NCBI GenBank assembly: GCA_036936605.1
Contig: JAUPFV010000002.1
Coordinates: 334,651,215-334,715,214, forward strand
Source: Limnanthes douglasii subsp. nivea
Lineage: Eukaryota; Streptophyta; Magnoliopsida; Brassicales; Limnanthaceae
DNA length: 64,000 nt
Reading direction: 5' to 3'
In this document: positions 36,052-46,234 of the stretch, one piece after another
How positions within the stretch are numbered: the first letter of the stretch is position 1
Layout: every line of letters begins with the position of its first letter
Notes under the pieces: model-generated
What the model was told of the DNA's origin: nothing
Database searches by the model: none
The model's input: only the letters and a program-made list of their open reading frames with translations
Translations under genes and position numbers: made by a program

Positions 36052-37810
36052 CTAAGAATAACCTCGATATCGCTCGACTATACGAATACAATTCTCTAAC
36101 GCATCAATCATCTCATCGGTCCTCATCGTATCAATACATGGTCGTTATGCTTGTATCCAATCTAAAACATCATCCGCAATACCATGAGTGCCTACCGAAG
36201 GGTTTCCCTCCATATAGGTATCACGACCCCTAGTACACATCACCTCTAGTCATGAACAAATAATGCTGCCAAATAACCCATATACTTGGATCTCGCAGAT
36301 ACTTATAACTATTTTTTCTACCTGCTTTCTTGACCATTAAAGTGTATAGAGGGTATTATATAATCTGTATGTACCCAATTTGACGTACCACACGTTCCAG
36401 ATAGTACACCTCAACTATATTCCACGATCTCAAGGTATTATCGATCTAACAAACCTCCTGAAATGGCATAACACCTCATCAAATTGTCATCTGGAAGAAA
36501 AATGACCTAAAACTACATTTAAAAGCTAGTATAAATAAATGCCATAAAATAAAATTGAGATTTTATAGTGTTAACCGAAACTTACATCGGTCTTCTGAGT
36601 AAAGCTAGTATGTGTCGAATACCAGCTCGAACAATATGGGAGGAGCTAACATGTAGCGGTGCATAACGAAAAATATGAAGTAAAGTGATAGTAAACTCGA
36701 TGTACCATAGAGCCCTCAACCGAATGAAGTGGTCATAAATCCAAGCCTTTACCAGCCCAGTAAATTCGTATATACCACCAAAATTGTGTATCAAAATCGG
36801 TCCAAGGGCATTCTCTAACTGGGTCAAAACCAACTAAACTTAGTTATACCTCTTTATAGTTTGGTAGTTGTGAATGAACTGTAGGTAGCATGGTGAAATA
36901 GTGAAACAGTGTTGCAACTACCTAACACTTATAAGATGTAAGCATATGTAGAATGATGGGAACGCTGATCAGAAACAATACTATCCTGATATCACGTGGC
37001 TAAAAATATCCCCCGCAACCATACTAGTGTAACAAAATGACCACCCATAATAGCTTCATTAGCCAAAACATCAGGTCTAACACCTATTATATCACCAAAC
37101 ACATTATACAGTTCATAGTCATCAACATAATCAACCATAGAGAAATACGGACCTATAACGAGAAGACCCATAATAACATGATCATCGTCCAACGTCACCA
37201 TCATCTCGCCGAACGGGAAATAGAACGGCGATGTATTTTCATACCAATGCTCAAGAAACACCTCGATTATGTAAATATTGATATGCAAACGGGAGAGAGC
37301 ATCGATAAGTGGGCCAATTATAGTACCCATGACCTTCTCCCGTACTCATATCTGTTGGTAGCTCAAGTCCCACGTACAGATGCTATCATACATAGCGTTG
37401 CAGCGTATACGTACTACATGCTACCAAATTAGTTAAAATAGATTAATAAATATAGTATGAAATATTAAGAGTCAAACATAAATAATATGTAATTGATGAA
37501 AACATAAATGTAGTTTACATCACTATTGAAGACGCTGTAAGCTTCGTCCATCTGGTAATGGGGACATAGGGCCAACATATGTGGATTGACAACTAAAAAT
37601 GCATATTCCAGAGTTTGTTGTGACAATGAAGCTCTAGTTGTGCTACGAGCGGCTTCATATCTCGACTCTTTAGTAATGTCTGGGTGTGTGTGTCACATAG
37701 ATTCTGTCGCACGCTACAAGAAGTAGTATCAACACTAACTATATCGTATGAATATGGAATGTCGGTAATACCCGAGAGGTAGAGCAATCCCTCGCGTTCC
37801 TCGCCATAGT
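36052..37810 (-). pseudogene. PMD gene of element B
   Basis: On the minus strand: a decayed N-terminal exon (37,810-37,548) ending MDEAYSVFNSD, like NEHEAYSVFKGD in C. An intron follows, then the core from about 37,430: MGTIIGPLIDALSRLHINIY, HWYENTSPFYFPFGEMMVTL, DDDHVIMGLLVIG, and after stops GIYEFTGLVKAWIYDHFIRL and an end near 36,052 (DEMIDALENCIRIVERYRGY). The EMMVTLDD phrase is the PMD signature (FGEMTVTL in C). The later part around 36.9 kb is badly broken. Function as for the other PMD genes is unknown. Confidence 0.75.
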
Positions 37811-37984
37811 CTTTATTTGAACCATCTTAAAAAACAGTTTACAAATAAATGATAGATGAAATACACAAAGTTATCATTCTTTCACAAACCATATGATTTA
37901 AACTATAATGCAACGCATAAGTGTATCAAAACGTATGAAAAAAATACTACAAACGTGTAAGATATCAAACAAGGAAACTATGGA

Positions 37985-38150
37985 AAATCGCACAAAAAAT
38001 GTGATTAGTTTACCAAAAGTCGTGTGACATACGCGATGAACACATAAAAATCACAAGTAAGCACGCGGTGAAATATCATATTTATTGCACGATTTGCGTG
38101 ATGAACGCTAAGTTAGTCGCACAAGTCGTGCGACGATTACCTGAAACAAG
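37985..38150. repeat. Palindrome cluster B3, 5' of the PMD gene
   Basis: Best-kept B cluster: TCGCACAAAAAATGTGATTA, GTCGTGTGACATACGCGATG, TGCACGATTTGCGTGATG and GTCGCACAAGTCGTGCGAC, a perfect 7-base stem with a 5-base loop. It lies upstream of the PMD N-terminal exon, where an intron 1 would be. Confidence 0.8.
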
Positions 38151-38557
38151 ATTCGAGATCGAAAAACCTAACTACCTCCATTCCTAACAATTTCATTTTA
38201 AAAACCATCATACATATAGAATCATCAATTCCAAACAACAATCTATCATCAAATCTATATAGAAACAACTGAATCTATAGGGAAATCATTATTTTAAAAG
38301 ACAGAATTCTAAACTTAAATAATTACAAGATTAATGAATGAAATTGAATAAAAACTATATAATTAGGCTTGTATGATATACTTTAACATTACCGCGAAGT
38401 CAGATTTGTAATATTAATAATTTAGAATTAGAGTAATTTGAGTGTAAATAAAGGTAAATGAGGGTAAACTGAAAAAATGGTGTACTATCTAATAATTTCT
38501 ATTTATAATTCTTTTTTAAAAATAAAAAATAAAAAATAAAATTGTCATAAATTAAGC

Positions 38558-38589
38558 GTGAGATCGAAACAAAAATGTGTGAAATCGAG
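38558..38589 (-). repeat. Right inverted end of element B
   Basis: Minus strand reads CTCGATTTCACACATTTTTG then TTTCGATCTCAC, paired with the left end at 30,063. Confidence 0.45.
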
Positions 38590-38764
38590 TGGCGTCAGAC
38601 CCAACAAAATCGATCTAGCATAACCCTTTCAGCAATCAAATCACATGTGATTCCGTACCGGAAGATGGTAGTTATTTTCAAAATTATTTCGCGCTTAGTT
38701 ATACATATTTTTGCAATTGATTTGTAATCCAATTTTCTTTTTTTAAATTTCTTATTATTTTTTA

Positions 38765-38787
38765 GGGCACAGCTAAAACGAGAACCC
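38765..38787 (+). repeat. Left inverted end of element C
   Basis: GGGCACA then GCTAAAACGAGAACCC. Fourteen of 16 bases of the latter match GCTATAACGAGACCCC at 43,507-43,492 (minus). A second partial copy, TATAGTGAGACC, follows at 38,795-38,806. Confidence 0.55.
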
Positions 38788-39019
38788 TTATCTTTATAGT
38801 GAGACCTTTTTTTGGATTTTTTGTGTGAACTTGAAATTACCAAAATACCCCCACATATAAAAACCATCAATGTTTCCAACTACCCTTTTTCTTCTTCTTC
38901 TCCTCTCTTTCCCTACCACTTCCCTCTCCAAAATTTAAAAAAAAAACACAAAATCTAAAAAACCTAAACTCCCACCAAAACATTTAATAAACCTTAATTA
39001 TTAGTAGTAAAAACCCAAC

Positions 39020-42000
39020 TACTCCAAGAATGGATTCAAGTGACTATAAACGACGATTGGACCTGCAACATTGATGATTTAATTTCGGACGAGGAGGAGC
39101 CGCTTACTGACCATATAGAGAGTATCCTTGAGGTAAATTTTTAATTTTTTCTGCACAGATTAAATATTTGCACGAAATCGTGCTTTGAATTGTACACTTC
39201 CACGCAGGAACACGCGTGGAAGATGCAAAATCTCCGCATGAACATGCGGAGATTGTTGTAAATCTTCGCATGATCATGCGGGTATTTTGGTAAATATTCG
39301 CACAAGCATGCGAAGATTTTGCACGATCTTCGCATGATCGTCCGAAGATTTACCCAAATCTCCGCATGATCAGGCAAAGATATTGAAAAAGCTTCGCATG
39401 ATTGTGCAAAGATTTGAACTGTCGTGATTAGTTGAAGTGTGAATATATGTTTACAATCGATGGAGTTATTTTTGTTGTTGGTTACATGAAAGAATTGTGA
39501 TTTTGTGTAAGTGAAATGATATTTGTTTGTGTAGGAACCTGCGCAAGCACCATGTAACATGACCGATTATAGCCAAAAAATTTCCACGGATAATTTCTAC
39601 ACCAAGGTGGAATTGATAGAATGGATCGATAAGGAAAGCAAGAGTATATGATTCATTATTGTGGTCGATAAAGATGACGATGGTAGTAAAAACGGTAAAA
39701 CTCCGCAGCTATATTTCAAGTGTGAGAGGAATGGTGTTTACAAGCCGAGGCCGAACCCGGGGATTGTGAAGAAGCGACGAGATTGCTCATCCAAAAAATG
39801 CGGATGTCCGTTCATGCTTAGGGGCAATCCGGTGTTAGAAGTACCCGGTTATTGGAAATTGGTAGTTAGAAATGGAAAACACAACCACCAACCCTTCTTG
39901 CACTTGGATGGTCATTCATGGGCCGCGAGGTTAAAAGCGAAAGAGGAGGAGTATGTTCGTAAACTCACAACAATCAGTTCTCGGCCAAGAGATATATACC
40001 GTGGATTGAAGTTAAAAGATCCGGAAAATGTATCTAGTATGCGTACTATCTACAACATGCGGCACAAGCACCAATTGGTTGATAAAGCGGGAAAATTCCA
40101 AATGAAATACTTGTTCGGTAAGTTGAAGGGGCACGAGTACTATGTTTGGGAGCACACAAACAAAGAAACTGACGAGATCCTTGAATTGTTTTTCGCACAT
40201 CCCACAAGCATTGATTTGTTGCGCACTTTTCCTCAAGTGCTTATGATGGATAGCACGTACAAGACTACAATAAAATGCCTCTGCTAGAAATAGTTGGCCA
40301 ATCTTCGACGAAAAAGACCTTTTATATAGCTTTTGTTTTTATGAGCTCGGAGAAAGAAGAGAACTACACGTGGGCAATGAGCGTTCTAAGAAGAGTGATG
40401 GTGAAAAACATGTGCGCATTACCAAATATTATCTTCACGGATAGGGAGTTGGATTTAATGAACGCTATTGATGAGGTATTTCCGGATGTAAATCATATGT
40501 TATGCACTTGGAAGTTTTTCCTAAATCGGACATGGGTGATGAGTTCTTAGAATTTTATGCCGCGGTTCAACATTCGGCAACGATCGAAGAGTATAACAAA
40601 AACCTTGCCGAGTTGCACCAAGCCTACGCATATTGTCCCAAGGTTCTCGAGTACGTGATTAAACAGTGGATAGACCCTTACGGACACAAATTCCTTAATG
40701 TCTACACGAACAAAATTAAACATTTTGGCAACCACACTAGAAATCGGTGAGTTATATTATTATATATACATTACTTTATTTAATTAATTGTTAGACTTGT
40801 AACTAATTTAAGTTTATGGTTTAGGGCAGAGAGTGCTCACAAGCCTATGCACGTTTGAGCAATTTTGTGATAAAGTTCATGCGTTGCTTCGCATTCAACA
40901 CTCTACCATCTTTGAAACGTTCGAACGAAGTTTGTTTCGTCCTAGACAAGCATCTAGGAGAGCTATCTTTAGCGACATCAAAGGTAAACTTTCATGTACG
41001 ACCATTAAAATTTTAGAGGAAACTATTAAAAAAGCCAGGGATTTGTGGTTCACTCCCCCAAAGTGTGGTTGTGTAATTAGGACAACACATAATTTACCTT
41101 GTGCGTATGAGTGTGCTACGATCGCGAGAGAAGGTAGGTCGATTCAAAAGAGTGAATGTTATGTTTATTGGAGTACTTTAGAGATCAAACCTAGGGAAAA
41201 AGTTGGTACCGAAGATGAGCTTACAAGAAAGCTATCCTTAATTGATAGTACCATACATGGTTACGGTCCACAAGTGCAAGATCACATAATAAATAGGATG
41301 ATGCAAATCCTAGATCTCGCTAGAAGCCATGTTTTGGAACATAAGGAATCGGTTGTCACGAAAGGTCGGAAAAAAGCCGGTCCCGACAAGTCAACTAAGC
41401 GGAACCCATCCGAGTGGGAATACAGTGACAGTTTAGGTGCTAGTACTCTTGGCACGATAGGTAGCACGGTCGCGTCGGTGGTTAAGGAATTTTTAGTACC
41501 CAAATCCAAGTCCAAATCTAAAGCCCCACCGAAAAAGGAGAAAGAAACTCGATCTAGAAAATCGAATAAAGGAAAAGGATTGAGCGTCTACGATAGTTGT
41601 TTTCCTGAGTACTTGCACAACTGCATAACTAGCGTTGAAGACGTTGCTCCAGATGGTAATTGTGGATTTAGGGCCGTAGCTTTCACGATTAGAGACAATG
41701 TGGATTCTTGGGATGAAGTGAGAAGGGATTTGATGTATGAACTTTCAAGTCAACGTGATCTTTGGGAAAGGGTTTTTGATGGTGCACAACGTGTTGATAA
41801 CCTATTACGGATATTGGATTGTTTCAAAATGTACGAGGGCGGTCATAGGGACTGGATGATATTACCCGACTTGGGGTTGGTGATAGCCACCCTGTATCAA
41901 TGTATAGTATACCATGTATCTCTCCAGCTATCATACACGTATCTTCCTTTGCGTGGTGTGCCTCCAAGATCATGTCCTATTGTAGAAGTTGGAATTTCTT

Positions 42001-42411
42001 TCGTACACGGTAATCATTTTTTGAAAGTAAGTAAAATAGTATATTCTATTACTTCATTTTCATTTTATCATTAATTCCGCTAGGTATTTTATTCTTCTAT
42101 ATTATGGAAATTCGCAGATTGTCTTAGATGGACCGTTGTCGGATATATACCCAAGCTGGTTTGCGTTCGGCACTATCGATAACGTTATAAATTGGGTCAT
42201 ACCACTAGGTGAACGTCTCAACTACTATCACCAAATTAAACCAGCACAACCACCAACATTACACGATGGGGATGATCAGTTCTATGATTTGTCCGAGGAT
42301 ACAAAATGCGATGTTGTAGTTTTATTATTTTGTGTTGATTGTAGTACATTTTTTAATCCTTTCCAAACACATTTCGCTACCTCCGACTACTATTGTTTTG
42401 GTTTCTATTAA
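39020..42411 (+). pseudogene. MULE transposase-OTU fusion of element C
   Basis: Exon 1 (about 39,030-39,131: WIQVTINDDWTCNIDDLISD) is acidic with no Met in frame; its intron to 39,535 holds cluster C1. Exon 2: TDNFYTKVELIEWIDKE, one stop (about 39,650), a FAR1/WRKY-like finger (KKRRDCSSKKCGCPFML and NGKHNH), then the MULE core LRTFPQVLMMDSTYK (first Asp), frameshift, IIFTDRELDLMNAI (second Asp), frameshift. Exon 3 from about 40,825 has a SWIM finger CGCVIRTTHNLPCAYECA (about 41,070). After a basic linker (PKSKSKSKAPPKKEKE) comes the OTU protease: DVAPDGNCGFRAVAF (about 41,640, catalytic Cys) and ISFVHGNHFLKV (about 42,000, catalytic His). A donor at 42,026 leads to a last exon (42,117-42,411). 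The three shifts and one stop lie upstream; the OTU region itself is open. Confidence 0.85.
39165..39425. repeat. Palindrome cluster C1, in intron 1 of the MULE gene
   Basis: Near-tandem palindromes: CCACGCAGGAACACGCGTGG, TCTCCGCATGAACATGCGGA, CTTCGCATGATCATGCGGG, TTCGCACAAGCATGCGAAGA and CTTCGCATGATCGTCCGAAG. The spacing is about 20-40 bases, often followed by GATTT. It lies wholly inside intron 39,132-39,535. Confidence 0.85.
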
Positions 42412-42514
42412 TTAAGACTTCTATTTATGTTTGATCTAAATTATGTTTTGAAGTTTGCCATAAAAATTTGGGGTCAAAATGATTGAAAATCCATTTTTTA
42501 AAAAAACAATGCCG

Positions 42515-42605
42515 GTTTTGGCACTTGCACGTGTGTGCATGTACACATCCACGCATACGAGTGCGCGGATTTGTACATGCACCCGCGTGCGAGTGCCAAA
42601 AATGG
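42515..42605. repeat. Palindrome cluster C2, central
   Basis: A 90-base nested inverted repeat: outer GGCACTTGCACG / GCGTGCGAGTGCC, inner TGTACA...TGTACA and ATCCACGCATACGAGTGCGC. It can fold into one long hairpin. It lies 100 bases after the MULE-OTU stop codon. Confidence 0.8.
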
Positions 42606-42966
42606 TTCTGTTTAAAAAAAATATGGGTTTAGGGTTACTTATGAATTGTTGAGAGGGCGTTTAGTGTTGGTAATTGTTATCAAACATAATTTTAACAACA
42701 TATGAAGTGATAAATCTTATAAATAAGAAAAAAAAATTGGACTTCAACACAAAATCAAGGCGTAAGGGGTTATCAATTAAAAACTACACCATGGTAATTG
42801 GAAATACATAAAAACTAAAACAACGAATACAAACATTAACTTAAACAAACAAACAACAAGTTGACATATTAACGTAAATAAACAGACAACAAGTTCAAAC
42901 ATTAACTTAAACAAACAAACAATACGTAAAGTACAAGATGCAAACAATTAAAACGAATCTTAATGC

Positions 42967-43346
42967 TCAATCGTCGAAGTCATATCCGAAGTTTTCGTCA
43001 GAGTCAATCCCATCTTCCCTTTCTTTAATCCTATCCTGAAGATACGCTACCATATCCCTAGTGATGTAGTCTACCACCGTCATGTTCCAGACGGTGGCTA
43101 CTTCTTGCTTAATTTTAAATGGTAGAATCAACAAACGATCCATCGGTTTGCAAAAAACAAGTGCCTATGCTTGATTTGTTCACGGTTGCGCACAACTAAA
43201 CCTCCCGTTCCTAAACGGTCGTAGTTGTAGTACATCTTACACAGGACTCGCTCGAAAAACGGATCGCTAGTATCTTCCTCCAACTCTCTGCGGGCAAGTT
43301 TCACTGCCTCAAGCAAATGGTAGTCTTCATGAGGGGTAAACTCCAT
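42967..43346 (-). pseudogene. Small Myb/SANT-like gene, minus copy of element C
   Basis: Starts MEFTPHEDYHLLEAVKLARR, then DPFFERVLCKMYYNYD and VVRNREQIKHRHLFF. The basic RNREQIKHR resembles the recognition helix of Myb/SANT-like domains (RTPEQIKxRW). A shift near 43,130 leads into IKQEVATVWNMTVVDYITRD, MVAYLQDRIKERED and an acidic end GIDSDENFGYDFDD with TGA at 42,967. About 125 residues. Direct relatives lie in A and B. It is transcribed away from the second small gene, from a TATA-like CCTATAAATA at 43,430-43,421. Confidence 0.6.
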
Positions 43347-43349
43347 CTG

Positions 43350-43746
43350 TTAAATTGTTTATCTTTGAGGAGTGTTTAAGAAAGTTTGGTTGTTGTCTTG
43401 TTGATGTTGTGCTTAGCGTCTATTTATAGGGTCGTGAATGTTTGAGCGGGAAAATTTTAAAGGCGAGAGTTTTTGGCGGGAAATTATTTAGGGGTCTCGT
43501 TATAGCGAGGCACCTAATAATGGAAGTTTCGCTATAATGAGACCCCTTATTGCACTGCAACATTTGCGTACTTTTGTAAGTATTAGGTGTCGTAAAATCA
43601 TTCGTCAACTTGGATTACGTTATCCTTATCTTACAAGTGTCGTTTATTGATAGGTCTACTTGGATTACGTTATCTACAGCATAAAAGTGGTATAAAAAGA
43701 CGTTTTTGAGGCAGTAAAAATTATAGCATATATAGCAATTGCAAAA
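43350..43746. promoter_or_regulatory. Divergent promoter with central inverted repeat
   Basis: Between two divergent small genes. TATA-like boxes face left (CCTATAAATA, minus, 43,430-43,421) and right (TATAAAAA, 43,691-43,698, about 50 bases before the ATG). In the middle GGGGTCTCGTTATAGCGA (43,491-43,508) and TCGCTATAATGAGACCCC (43,529-43,546) are inverted with one mismatch over 18 bases. A 50-base tandem duplication containing ACTTGGATTACGTTATC lies at 43,608 and 43,658. The inverted repeat could be a terminal repeat junction or a shared regulatory site. Confidence 0.6.
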
Positions 43747-44148
43747 ATGTGTCCATGGATTGAGTTGGAAGATCAATATCTAATGAAGGCATCAGTTGAA
43801 GTTGATAACACAAACATGGTACATGGGGGTAAAAGGTACTACGTGGCATTGCTATGCGAGATGTACTTCCTATACGGAAGGGATGGTGTTCAGCTGCCTA
43901 AAATTTCAAGGCGTGCTAGGTGGTCAGTCCTAGTCACATTCCGTCTTCATCCAGTTTCTTGCCTCACCGAATTGGAACGTCATGTTGCGTGTAATCGGTT
44001 CAACTGTCAAGTCACGGATTCTATAACAGAGGACCAGCTGGATTCGGTCCGTTATGACATTATTGACATCCGGCTAGAGGAAATGTGTGACTACCAGGAC
44101 ACGAAAGGAGAAAGGAAGTTTATGAAATGGAACTGGCCTGATAGATAA
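43747..44148 (+). CDS. Intact small Myb/SANT-like (trihelix) protein of element C
   Basis: An uninterrupted 133-residue ORF. Residues 4-20 (WIELEDQYLMKASVEVD) match the first helix pattern W-x4-ED-x2-L of Myb/SANT-like domains. Next are GGKRYYVALLCEMYFLYGRD and a basic ISRRARWSVLV in the place of the third helix. Then come TELERHV and TDSITEDQLDSVRYDI; the S-I-T-E-D-Q-L-D pattern resembles the SG-x-SE-x-D segment after the Myb/SANT-like domain in PIF/Harbinger and NAM-associated proteins. The last part, GERKFMKWNWPDR, ends in Trp and basic residues. ATG is chosen as the first Met, about 50 bases after a TATA-like box. It is probably a DNA-binding partner of the transposase or PMD protein; this is inference. 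Confidence 0.65.
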   Translation: MCPWIELEDQYLMKASVEVDNTNMVHGGKRYYVALLCEMYFLYGRDGVQLPKISRRARWSVLVTFRLHPVSCLTELERHVACNRFNCQVTDSITEDQLDSVRYDIIDIRLEEMCDYQDTKGERKFMKWNWPDR

Positions 44149-44159
44149 AATCTGATTAG

Positions 44160-44405
44160 TAAGTGGATGCTTATGTTAAGGTTCATGTTTCAGACTATGT
44201 TTTAGCATGTGTTTTAGTTTATCTTTGAGTTTTTGATTCAGTTTATGTTTTAGTTTATGTATGAGTTTCTGATTCGGTTTATGTTTGAGTTTATGTCTGA
44301 GTTTCTGATTCAGTTTATGTTTGAGTTTGTGTTGTTATTTGTCTTTCTAAAAATGTTTGAGTTTGTGTTTCGGTTTATGTTTGAGTTTATGTTGCAGTTT
44401 ATGCA
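44160..44405 (+). repeat. Minisatellite of 12-base GTTTATGTTTGA-like units
   Basis: About 20 imperfect units of the type GTTTATGTTTGA, GTTTCTGATTCA and GTTTATGTCTGA, directly after the small gene. It looks like slippage-expanded 3' UTR. Minus-strand ORFs here (for example N-rich repeats at 44,310-44,519) are artefacts. Confidence 0.8.
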
Positions 44406-44600
44406 CTTGGATGCTTTTTTTAAAGTTAGAGTTTGAACAAATGTTTGAAAGTTATATCTCTCAAATGTAATAAAATACCATAACACATAATTAAACAATA
44501 ACACAATACCACAACACAAAATTGAAACTAGTCAAAAGTAAATAACACATAAAAATTCTTAAACTGTCAACTCGGAAAACATAAATAATAATTAATCTCT

Positions 44601-46187
44601 CTACTCGTGAGCAAGACGGTACCACTCGTCCAAAGGCTCCCGAAGGTCCTCCAAACTAATGCTGGGGTGGCTCTGCTCGTACGCCTGTAAATCCAGTAGG
44701 TGCGTAGTCAACTCGTGCAGTCTGGTGGCATGTGTGTGTGGGGAAGGGTTCACCCCTAACTCTGCATCATCTCGGTGAGCCTCTGGATCAGATATGATGT
44801 ACCACAAGTTCTTCGTAATCCATGAAGAGTAGATCAAAGTCGTACCATCCTCCTGGCCATGAATAAACTCTGCACCTTTCAAACTCTGGTGAATATAGTA
44901 GGACTCCCAGTTGTCCCAAGTGAATGCATTCCAGTTGTAGAGGATGTTCGCACGATGAACCCTACTAGAACCGGTAAGAATAGGACGCAATGCACCAGAA
45001 ACCTGTATTTTAAAAAAAATTCTGTAACACACATGCGCAAAACAAACAATATTAATATTTCGAGTATCCAAAAATATTACCTGCTGGATGCGACCCAACT
45101 GTGTAGCCATCCGTAACGGATAGTATGCCTCGACAATGTCCGACGCCTTCAGTGTCGCATCTATCCAAACTACATCAGAGTGACCTCGAGCATCCCGCAT
45201 GGTCGTATATGACATGAATGATACCTACAAAATATTAACAAACCATTTTACATTAGAAACTTATATTAAATATAAATATCACGATAATTAAAAATGAAAC
45301 TAGTTATAACTTACATCGTGCTCGGTGAAGGTAGCTAGATAATCTCGAACATCATTTCGAGCCTGCTGGCTTTGTCGAAATTGTGGAGGCGCATGCCGGC
45401 ACAAAGTAGGATGTGCGATACTATACCTCGGGTACTGATGAACTGAAAACGACGCGAAATGGTCGTAAATCCACACCTCTAACAAGCCCAAAAATCCAGA
45501 AATAACCGAAGTAGCGTGTAGGCATCCTCTGCCTAGCTAGTAGTAGAGCTGCGCGAGTATCATCTGTCCCCAGTTATACCTGCCCGAGCTACTGTAATCG
45601 TCAATGAATTGTAAGTAGTCGAGGCTAATGTTGTTTCCCGACTTGTTGGCCAATATGGTACAGCCAAAGAAGTGCAATAAGTAACCCCTGGTAGCTCGGC
45701 GAACATCCGCATCAGTAATATCATCGTCGTAATACTGATGACTGCATAATCTCCTCTTCAGTCATGCAAGGCGAACATGCCTCTTACCACCATCTTTGTT
45801 CTCCTTAATCTCTGCCTCAAGCTCCTTAACGCTGCACCCAAGTAACGAGCGTATGCCGCGTTACGCTCATCAACAGTACGGTACTCATATATCTCACAGT
45901 TGACACCCACAACTAATAGCCTTGTGATCATGTGGACATAATCGAGGGTGACGGTCATCTCCCCGAAAGAGAAATGAAACGTGTTCGTCTCAAGATGCCA
46001 TCTCTCCAAAAATGTCTCTATTAGATGAACATTTGTAGCCCATTGACCCAGGGCGTCAAGAATGGGCCCGAAACATGTGGCCATTACGTGCTCATGTTCT
46101 CGTGTTTGGCGGACTTTCAAGTCCCAACCACGATGAGTCTGGTACATAGCATAACAACGCAATTGTACCCTCGGCTGCATAAAAAAT

Positions 46188-46234
<47 letters not shown>

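Larger units (their letters stand above)
30063..38589. mobile_element. MULE/PMD composite element B (interrupted by LINE L3)
   Basis: About 6.6 kb without the nested LINE. MULE-OTU runs plus from the left, PMD minus from the right, and a small accessory gene lies between. Inverted ends are similar but not identical: left CTCGATCATATTTTGTTAG then GATCTCTCAC (30,063-30,090); right, minus strand, CTCGATTTCACACATTTTTG then CGATCTCAC (38,589-38,558). Three palindrome clusters share a GTCGCAC..GTGCGAC word. No convincing target duplication lies outside these ends. All genes are decayed, more than in C. It lies 175 bases from element C, in the same orientation. Confidence 0.65.

Noticed and set aside
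39165..39425. Regularly spaced palindromes resembling a CRISPR array
   Set aside because: Plant nuclear context, irregular spacing, imperfect repeats, no cas genes, and the repeat lies in an intron of a transposase gene.
44310..44519. Asn-rich minus-strand ORF
   Set aside because: Antisense translation of the GTTTATGTTTGA minisatellite.
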